A stretch of DNA of 11,640 nt from an uncultured Bacilli bacterium (GTDB lineage Bacteria; Bacillota_I; Bacilli_A; RF39; UBA660), in the NCBI GenBank assembly GCA_944364705.1, contig CALVWH010000005.1, positions 1 through 11,640 on the forward strand. The letters run 5' to 3'. Both the position numbers and the translations under genes were made by a program. This document shows positions 7,031 to 11,640 of this stretch, one piece after another (within the stretch, counting starts at the first letter, position 1; each line of letters begins with the position of its first letter). Below the pieces are notes generated by a model. It was given only the letters and a program-made list of their open reading frames with translations, had not been told where the DNA came from and made no database searches.

Positions 7031-9058
7031 GTGTTTAAAAAATATCCTTTTGTCAAACAAAAAAATCAAAACGATTGTGGATGTGCTTGTCTTCTTATGA
7101 TTTTAAGATATTATCATGGAAATATTGCTTACTTTAAAATATCGGAATTATGTAATGAAAACAAAAGAGGAGTACAAGCATATGCTTTGTTAAAAGCAGG
7201 AGAAGAATTAGGTTTTTATGCGAGAGGATATAAAGGAAAATTGGAAGAAATACCAGTCAATAAACTACCTGTAATTTTGCATACAACAATAAATACTACC
7301 TATCATCACTATATTTTGCTATATGAAATTCAAAAAGATTATGCAATCGTTGCAGATCCAGCATCAAAAATAAAAAAAATAAAAAAATCAGAATTAAAAA
7401 AAATCTATAATGAAATTTATTTTGTATTGATACCTCAAAAACTGTTACCCAATGAAAAAAGGTCATTATCCTTAAAAACCTTATATCACTCTTTATGGAA
7501 ACTTTATAAAAAAGAAATTTTGATTCTAACTTTTTTTACTTTTTGTGTTATTTTCTGTACGGTTTGTACCTCTTACGCTTTTGAAGTTTTTTTAACCACA
7601 TACCAAACACCATATTTTTTCCATATTTTTATCCTTTTTTTCTTTCTTATTCTGATGAAATCTTTCTTTTCTTTTCTCAAAAACAAAATCATGATTACTT
7701 TTGATCGAAAATTAGATTTTAAATTAACAACCGAAGCTTATGAAAAAATTCTTAAACTTCCTTATTCTTATTATCATAATCATACATCAGGAGAAATGAC
7801 TTCACGAGTACAAGATATTTTTTTAATTAAACAAATGTTACAAAAAATAACGTTTCAAGGATTCTTTTGTCTTTTTCTTTTTCTGATCCTTTTTCTATTG
7901 CTATGTATGATTCATTTTACCTTTTCGATGATTACTTTTGTAATGCTTATTTTCTACTTTCTACTTATCTTTTTCCTTACCAAAAAAAGTAGAAGCAACA
8001 TTCGAAAATATCAGATAAAAAAAGAAGAAATTTTAGAAATTTTATTTGAAGGGGTAAAAAACTATGAAACAATTCAAGGATTACATTTAAAAGAAAAATA
8101 TCATTTATATTTTAAAGAAAAATATCAAGAGTATTTAATGTTTGTTCAAAAACACGAGCAAGCAATGAATCGTATTTATATCATCAAAGATTTTTTCTTT
8201 TCTTTTAGTGAATTATTGATCCTTTTCTTTTACTTCTTATATTTTCAAAGAAATTTTGCTTTTCCAACCTTTATTACCTATTTCTTTTTATATCGATATA
8301 TAATCGATTTTGTTGGTCAAACCTTAGATGTCTTTTATGATTATCAAGAAGGAAGAGAAGCTTTTGACCGATTAACTGCGATCTTATTTGAAGAAAAAGA
8401 AAGTGGTTTTTTGGAAAAACAGATGAAAGGAGATATTTTAGTTTCTAATTTATCTTTTTCTTATTTTGAAGGAGAACCAATTCTACAAAACGTTTCTTTA
8501 AAGATCTCTGCTGGAGAAAAAGTAATGATCTTTGGAAGAAGCGGATATGGGAAAAGTACTTTATTTGCTCTTTTGATGCGATATTATAAAGTACCAAGAG
8601 GACATATTTTCATCGATCAAGTAGATCTTTGCGATTATACTACGGCTTGTTTAGAAGAAAATATTGTTTTACTTTCGCAAAAGGAATCTTTATTTACTAT
8701 GACTTTATATCAAAACTTAAAAGCTTTTCAAGAAAAAAAAGGAAAAAGGATTGTAAAAGTAAGTAAAGATTGTCTTTTAGAAGAAGTATTAGAAAAACTA
8801 TCATTTGGTTATCATACCCCATTAGAAGAAGATGGAAGCAATTTATCTGGTGGACAAAGGCAAAGAGTAATTTTAGCGCGAACGTTCCTTAAGAAAGCAA
8901 ACATTATTTTAATTGATGAAGGATTTAGTCAAATTGATAAAGAAAGAGAACGCGAAATTTTAAAAAACATTTTTTATACGATGAAACAAAAAACCATTTT
9001 AGTCATTTCTCACCGAAAAGAAAATGCGGATTTGTATGATCGAGTGATTACTTTATAA
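7031..9058 (+). CDS. Peptidase-C39 ABC transporter, bacteriocin leader-processing exporter
   Basis: This membrane exporter of 675 residues combines leader cleavage and ATP-driven secretion (ComA/LagD/LanT type). The N-terminal C39 peptidase has Gln10, catalytic Cys16 in DCGCACL, His93 in HHYILL and Asp109 in ADPA. Hydrophobic segments between about 155 and 430 form the ABC membrane domain and are very Phe/Leu-rich. The nucleotide-binding domain has Walker A GRSGYGKST at 502-510, a Q-loop LLSQKES, signature LSGGQ at 605-609, Walker B ILIDE with Asp629/Glu630, and His661 in ISHRKE. The family cuts after Gly-Gly in precursor leaders. Two such precursors lie directly downstream, and the 15-residue ORF begins ten bases after the stop, so this is one operon. 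No HlyD/ComB-type accessory gene is present in the window. Confidence 0.95.
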   Translation: MFKKYPFVKQKNQNDCGCACLLMILRYYHGNIAYFKISELCNENKRGVQAYALLKAGEELGFYARGYKGKLEEIPVNKLPVILHTTINTTYHHYILLYEIQKDYAIVADPASKIKKIKKSELKKIYNEIYFVLIPQKLLPNEKRSLSLKTLYHSLWKLYKKEILILTFFTFCVIFCTVCTSYAFEVFLTTYQTPYFFHIFILFFFLILMKSFFSFLKNKIMITFDRKLDFKLTTEAYEKILKLPYSYYHNHTSGEMTSRVQDIFLIKQMLQKITFQGFFCLFLFLILFLLLCMIHFTFSMITFVMLIFYFLLIFFLTKKSRSNIRKYQIKKEEILEILFEGVKNYETIQGLHLKEKYHLYFKEKYQEYLMFVQKHEQAMNRIYIIKDFFFSFSELLILFFYFLYFQRNFAFPTFITYFFLYRYIIDFVGQTLDVFYDYQEGREAFDRLTAILFEEKESGFLEKQMKGDILVSNLSFSYFEGEPILQNVSLKISAGEKVMIFGRSGYGKSTLFALLMRYYKVPRGHIFIDQVDLCDYTTACLEENIVLLSQKESLFTMTLYQNLKAFQEKKGKRIVKVSKDCLLEEVLEKLSFGYHTPLEEDGSNLSGGQRQRVILARTFLKKANIILIDEGFSQIDKEREREILKNIFYTMKQKTILVISHRKENADLYDRVITL

Positions 9059-9068
9059 AGGAGTCTTT

Positions 9069-9116
9069 ATGCTTTTTATCATTCAAACATTATTATCTTT
9101 GTTTAATATTTTATAA
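9069..9116 (+). CDS. 15-residue hydrophobic micro-ORF
   Basis: The ATG follows an excellent ribosome binding site, AAAGGAG at 9057-9063 with five-base spacing, that overlaps the transporter stop codon. It encodes MLFIIQTLLSLFNIL, with no charged side chain, ending in TAA at 9114-9116. It lies exactly between the transporter and the first bacteriocin precursor, 12 bases before the next start. It has no double-glycine leader, so it would not be processed by the C39 peptidase. Options are a small membrane peptide (immunity or leaderless partner), a translational coupler that carries ribosomes on to the precursors, or a chance ORF behind a real site. The ribosome binding site makes translation likely; function is unknown. 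Confidence 0.55.
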   Translation: MLFIIQTLLSLFNIL

Positions 9117-9318
9117 AAGGGGGATTACATGCTACTAGAAAAAAATGAATTGTTAAAAATTCACGGAGGAGGGATTAATACTGGAATTATTCTCGGCATC
9201 AGTGCTGGTATTGTGTTTTTAATCGGTGTAATCGATGGATTTATTCGGCCACTTGCTTGCCGATAGGAAGGGGGATACCATGTTAGAAAAAAAAGAATTA
9301 TGTCTTATTTATGGAGGA
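9115..9318 (+). repeat. Duplicated ribosome-binding-site-plus-leader module
   Basis: The unit at 9115-9170 (RBS and leader of precursor 1) is repeated at 9266-9318 (precursor 2). Shared features are a run of five G, exactly five bases to ATG, then leaders that match at 9 of 13 positions once one Leu codon of precursor 1 is skipped. The cores are not alignable in the same way. Confidence 0.6.
9129..9266 (+). CDS. Bacteriocin precursor 1, double-glycine leader, glycine-ladder core
   Basis: This is a 45-residue precursor. The leader MLLEKNELLKIHGG (14 residues) has the usual E-L, hydrophobic spacing and Gly-Gly. Cleavage after residue 14 would release a 31-residue core beginning GINTGIILGISAG. 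In the core, Gly occupies positions 1, 5, 9, 13, then 19 and 23, giving consecutive GxxxG motifs on one helix face. The middle is strongly hydrophobic, and the end, IRPLACR, carries two Arg and the only Cys (core position 30). GxxxG motifs are characteristic of class IIb two-peptide bacteriocins, whose helices pack in the membrane. The ribosome binding site AAAAGGGGG (9115-9123) is five bases from ATG. Precursor 2 starts 13 bases after the stop. The exact core is not recognised as a known bacteriocin. Confidence 0.85.
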   Translation: MLLEKNELLKIHGGGINTGIILGISAGIVFLIGVIDGFIRPLACR

Positions 9319-9438
9319 AGTATTTCCGGAACGTTAATTAATGCGATTGTGAAAGGGATCAATTCTTTATTAGAACTTGGAAGAAGTGTAGGCAGTGCGA
9401 TAAGACGAGGATTCTCTGGAAACTTATGTGATTTTTAA
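9280..9438 (+). CDS. Bacteriocin precursor 2, double-glycine leader, cationic core
   Basis: This is a 52-residue precursor. The leader MLEKKELCLIYGG (13 residues) is clearly related to that of precursor 1. Cleavage after Gly13 gives a 39-residue core starting SISGTLINAIVKG. The core is amphipathic, with GRSVG (core 21-25), A-x3-G at 9-13 and 27-31, Arg29-Arg30, and a C-terminal NLCDF holding its only Cys (core position 37). The net charge is positive and it is less hydrophobic than core 1, as expected for the second member of a two-peptide bacteriocin. ATG 9280 is chosen over the in-frame ATG at 9235 because AGGAAGGGGG (9265-9274) lies five bases upstream and the leader alignment starts here. 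It ends at a terminator, closing the operon. Confidence 0.85.
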   Translation: MLEKKELCLIYGGSISGTLINAIVKGINSLLELGRSVGSAIRRGFSGNLCDF

Positions 9439-9464
9439 AAAAAGGATGAAAAATCCTTTTTTTT
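9437..9464 (+). terminator. Intrinsic terminator of the bacteriocin operon
   Basis: Seven A then GGAT (9437-9447) pairs with ATCC followed by T (9453-9464) around a GAAAA loop. The stem is 11 bp and ends in eight T. The A-run makes it potentially bidirectional. It begins within the stop codon of precursor 2. Confidence 0.85.
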
Positions 9465-9507
9465 GACATTTTTTTGTAAAAAATGAGAGAAAATAAGGTA
9501 TTTAGAG

Positions 9508-9536
9508 TTGAATAGAGTGAAAAGTAGTGTTATAAT
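9508..9536 (+). promoter_or_regulatory. rpsU promoter
   Basis: TTGAAT (9508-9513), a 17-base spacer, then consensus TATAAT (9531-9536) preceded by TG at 9528-9529 make a strong housekeeping promoter with an extended -10. The start point would be near 9543, about 25 bases before the rpsU ATG. Confidence 0.85.
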
Positions 9537-9567
9537 AGGCTTAGCTTTATAAAGGAGGTGTATAGTA

Positions 9568-9771
9568 ATGAATAAGGTAATTGTAAAAGATGGCAAATTA
9601 GACGGTGCACTTCGTATATTAAAGCAAAATAACTTAAGAGATAGTTCTTGGAAAAAACTAAGAAGTAGGCAAGAAGGCTATATGAAACCTGGAGAAAAAA
9701 GAAGAGCAGCAAAACAAGAAGGTATTAAAAATAGCCATAGAAGAGAACGTATGAATAATAGAGCTTATTAA
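9568..9771 (+). CDS. rpsU: 30S ribosomal protein bS21
   Basis: bS21 is a small basic protein of the 30S subunit needed for efficient initiation. This 67-residue protein follows the family pattern: a short beta start (KVIVKDG), KLDGALRILKQ, then a strongly basic helical part with LRSRQEGYMKPGEKRRAAKQ. The C-terminal tail is Arg/Asn-rich. Length is within the usual range. The ribosome binding site AAAGGAGGTG at 9551-9560 is a near-perfect anti-SD match, fitting a highly expressed gene. The following gene is yqeY, the same pair as in Bacillus. A terminator overlapping its stop codon should reduce yqeY expression relative to rpsU. Confidence 0.92.
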   Translation: MNKVIVKDGKLDGALRILKQNNLRDSSWKKLRSRQEGYMKPGEKRRAAKQEGIKNSHRRERMNNRAY

Positions 9772-9784
9772 GAAGCTCTTTTTT
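9760..9784 (+). terminator. Terminator/attenuator between rpsU and yqeY
   Basis: AGAGCTT (9760-9766) pairs with AAGCTCT (9773-9779) around a six-base loop, followed by T to 9784. The rpsU stop codon straddles the loop. No promoter is evident between here and yqeY, so read-through probably feeds yqeY. Confidence 0.8.
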
Positions 9785-9801
9785 AGAAAAGAGGATTTTT
9801 T

Positions 9802-10242
9802 GTGAGACAAAAAATATTTGATGATATTATAAAAGCAATGAAAGAAAAAGATAAAGAAACGCTTTCTGTTTTAAGAATGGTTAAAGGAGCCATTACGTTA
9901 GAAGAAATTGACAAGAAAAGAGAGTTAAAGGATGAAGAAGTTCTTTCGGTATTAACCAAACAAGTAAAAACGAGAAAAGATTCTATTGTAGAATTTGAAA
10001 AGGCAAATCGTGAAGATTTAAAAGAAAAAACAGAAGCAGAAATTATGATTTTAAATCGTTATTTACCAAAACAATTAACAAAAGAAGAAATGATCGAAGA
10101 GGTAAATAAAGCGTTTGAAAAAGTAAATCCAACTGGAAAACAAGATATGGGAAAGATTATGAAAGAATTGTCTTCTTTAAAAGGAAGAGCGGATATGGCG
10201 TTTCTTAATGAATGTGTAAAAGATAAATTAGCAGGAATTTAA
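9802..10242 (+). CDS. yqeY: GatB/YqeY domain-containing protein
   Basis: YqeY is a small cytosolic protein sharing a helical domain with the tail of GatB (tRNA amidotransferase) and thought to bind tRNA; its exact role is not established. This copy has 146 residues, the normal length. Family features in order are an N-terminal helix pair (DIIKAMKEKDKETLSVLRM), the R-K-DSIVEFEKANRED block, EAEIMILNRYLPKQLTKEE near residues 79-97, and the C-terminal GKQDMGKIMKELSSLKGRAD. The start is GTG at 9802 with AAAAGAGGA six to seven bases upstream. It is co-transcribed with rpsU by read-through, as in Bacillus, and ends at its own terminator. Confidence 0.95.
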   Translation: MRQKIFDDIIKAMKEKDKETLSVLRMVKGAITLEEIDKKRELKDEEVLSVLTKQVKTRKDSIVEFEKANREDLKEKTEAEIMILNRYLPKQLTKEEMIEEVNKAFEKVNPTGKQDMGKIMKELSSLKGRADMAFLNECVKDKLAGI

Positions 10243-10259
10243 ATTCCTGTTTTTCTTTT
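10232..10259 (+). terminator. Intrinsic terminator of yqeY
   Basis: CAGGAAT pairs with ATTCCTG around a TTAA loop (10239-10242), followed by a T-rich run to 10259. The stop codon TAA (10240-10242) lies in the loop. Confidence 0.85.
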
Positions 10260-10280
10260 GGTTGATTTTTTCAGAATCTA

Positions 10281-10308
10281 TTGACAATAAAGTGCAAAAA
10301 ATTATAAA
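10281..10308 (+). promoter_or_regulatory. Promoter of the prepilin-like surface gene
   Basis: A consensus TTGACA (10281-10286) is followed after 16 bases by TATAAA (10303-10308). The predicted start near 10315 gives a leader of about 40 bases. This is one of the two best promoters in the window, so the gene is probably well expressed. Confidence 0.75.
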
Positions 10309-10355
10309 ATATTTATAGTGTAGAAAACCATAAATCGTCCATGGGAGTGATGAAA

Positions 10356-11640
10356 ATGAAGAAAAAAGGATTTACGTTAGTGGAATTACTAGGTGTGATC
10401 GTGATCTTAGTTTTGATCATGCTTTTAGTGTTTACAACATCTAGTAGTGTGTTTAAAAGAAGTAAAAAGAATCTAGATAAAGAAACGTTAAATTTAATTT
10501 ATGCAGCGGCAGATAGTTATGTAACGCAGAATGTAGATTCTTATCCAAAGACGGAAGGAAGTACGTATTGTTTGAGTTTAAATACGTTAGTAAATGAAGG
10601 ATTATTACCAGAGGATTTAAAACAATATGTCGAAGATGAAGATATCCCATTATCAAGAACGGTATCGATTACGGTGGATTCTAAGAAAACCTATACGTAT
10701 GATTTTGATCCAAATAAAAATGTATGTGATGTATCGGTAACATTAAAAGCAGAAACGGTAACTTCAAGAGAAGAAGTACCAAGTGGAAGTACGGTCGCAG
10801 AGCCAGTAGAAATAACGTTAGAGACCAGTAATGAAAGTGGAACGATCTATTATTGTATGACTAGATTAAACAAAGGAACGGAAGATCCAAATAAAACATA
10901 TAGTTGTAATCCCAATATAGAATATACAAGACCATTTACGTTAAATACAGAGGGTGTTTACTACATTAGCTATATGTTAAAAGAAGGAAGCAATAATAGT
11001 ACGATTGAAAATTATAAAGTAACGTATGATAAGAGTGCACCAAAATTAGTGATGAAACTGTATAAATCTGCAGATACGTCAAATTGGACGGAATATACGG
11101 AAGATACATGGACGAATGAAAATGTTAAAGTAGATTTGAGTGAATCTACTTCAAGTACGGACTTTTCAAAGAAGATCAAAATTGAAGGTGCTCTAGGAAG
11201 TATTTATAATGGAATTCAAAATGTCAGTGATGCTGGATATATTTTAAGTCAAAGTGGAAATTATAAGATTACAGGAATTTTGGAAACGGAAAGTGGGTTA
11301 AAAACAGAATCAGAGAAACCAAGTACGGTAAAGATCGATAAAGAAGCACCAGAGATAAAAGAAGTAAGTGGAAATCCAAGCAATTGGACGAATCAAGATA
11401 TTACGTTAACGATCGAAGAAGCAAAAGATACGGTATCAGGGTTACAAGAAGAAGCGTATAGTTTTGATGGAGGAAGTACATGGCAAAAAGGGAATACGAA
11501 AAGTTATGGAAGCAACACAACAGTAAAAGTAAGAGTAAGAGATATTGCAGGAAATATCTATGAACATAAAGATGTAGTAATTAATCGTATCGATAAAGAT
11601 AAACCAGTCTTAGAAAGTAGTTTAGAACCAAGTGGATGGA
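10356..11640 (+). CDS. Prepilin-type N-terminus surface protein with Ig-like modules, 3' partial
   Basis: At least 428 residues are present, with no stop before the window edge. The N-terminus MKKKGFTLVELLGVIVIL is a class III (type IV prepilin) signal. Prepilin peptidase would cut after Gly5, leaving Phe1 and Glu5 of the mature form, with the hydrophobic helix to about residue 28. A small pilin-like region follows to about 125, with Cys72 and Cys124 as a possible disulfide. From about 127 come beta-rich modules: one with Cys167 and Cys184, then others separated by DK-x-x-P linkers near 228, 330 and 415. The second and third contain an NWT stretch, and the third ends with VRVRDIAGN, a pattern of bacterial Ig-like repeats. 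ATG 10356 is chosen because GGAG (10344-10347) is eight bases upstream. In-frame ATGs at 10341 and 10350 are too close to it or before it. Likely an exposed pilus-tip or adhesin-type protein. Confidence 0.85.
   Translation, partial: MKKKGFTLVELLGVIVILVLIMLLVFTTSSSVFKRSKKNLDKETLNLIYAAADSYVTQNVDSYPKTEGSTYCLSLNTLVNEGLLPEDLKQYVEDEDIPLSRTVSITVDSKKTYTYDFDPNKNVCDVSVTLKAETVTSREEVPSGSTVAEPVEITLETSNESGTIYYCMTRLNKGTEDPNKTYSCNPNIEYTRPFTLNTEGVYYISYMLKEGSNNSTIENYKVTYDKSAPKLVMKLYKSADTSNWTEYTEDTWTNENVKVDLSESTSSTDFSKKIKIEGALGSIYNGIQNVSDAGYILSQSGNYKITGILETESGLKTESEKPSTVKIDKEAPEIKEVSGNPSNWTNQDITLTIEEAKDTVSGLQEEAYSFDGGSTWQKGNTKSYGSNTTVKVRVRDIAGNIYEHKDVVINRIDKDKPVLESSLEPSGW

Noticed and set aside
9235..9279. Longer reading of bacteriocin precursor 2 starting at ATG 9235
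   Set aside because: It overlaps precursor 1, has no ribosome binding site, and puts 15 unrelated residues before the conserved leader. ATG 9280 has a strong site five bases upstream.
9129..9438. Lanthipeptide or sactipeptide precursors
   Set aside because: Each core has only one Cys, and no LanB, LanM or radical-SAM enzyme is in the operon. Unmodified class IIb peptides fit better.
9463..9468. Perfect TTGACA just after the bacteriocin terminator
   Set aside because: No -10-like hexamer lies 16-18 bases downstream; the convincing rpsU promoter is at 9508-9536.
1..11640. tRNA, rRNA, CRISPR arrays, insertion sequences
   Set aside because: No cloverleaf, rRNA-like segment, regularly spaced direct repeat or transposase was seen on reading both strands.

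Overview
The window is A+T-rich DNA from a low-GC Gram-positive bacterium of the Bacillota, class Bacilli in the broad sense. Several gene neighbourhoods point there: ylbD-ylbE-rsmD and rpsU-yqeY occur in this order in Bacillus-type genomes. Shine-Dalgarno sites are strong, TTG and GTG starts are used, and terminators are hairpin plus T-tract. rsmD ends in TGA, so TGA is a stop and this is not the mycoplasma code. The A/T bias and very compact packing would suit an uncultured gut lineage of the RF39/Erysipelotrichia kind, but that placement is inference. Every gene is on the + strand, and no stretch over 300 bases lacks a gene.

Layout. (1) 1-4479: the end of a signalling operon, made of an adenylate-forming (ANL) ligase cut by the left edge, a seven-helix hybrid histidine kinase, and an HPt-receiver protein. 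The conserved residues allow a four-step relay, His249 to Asp541 in the kinase, then His62 to Asp188 in the HPt-receiver protein. (2) 4483-5810: the ribosome-assembly GTPase gene obg as its own unit. (3) 5833-7000: ylbD, ylbE (overlapping by one base) and rsmD, with an extra promoter before rsmD. (4) 7017-9464: a bacteriocin locus. It has a peptidase-C39 ABC transporter, a 15-residue hydrophobic micro-ORF, and two small precursors with 13-14-residue double-glycine leaders. The mature peptides are helix- and glycine-rich, as in two-peptide (class IIb) bacteriocins. (5) 9508-10259: rpsU and yqeY, separated by a terminator that probably lets ribosomal protein be made in excess. (6) 10281 to the right edge: a strong promoter and the start of a large surface protein with a type IV prepilin signal followed by Ig-like modules, cut by the window end.

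How they work together. The bacteriocin block is the most distinctive part. The transporter should recognise both leaders, cut after Gly-Gly and export both cores. The cores carry GxxxG motifs and each has a single cysteine near the C-terminus. No immunity or accessory gene is recognisable in the window, which makes the 15-residue ORF worth attention. A second theme is transcriptional: six intrinsic terminators overlap or abut the stop codon of the gene they end, and several promoters are extended -10 elements a few bases from the ribosome binding site. This is a very compressed gene layout.
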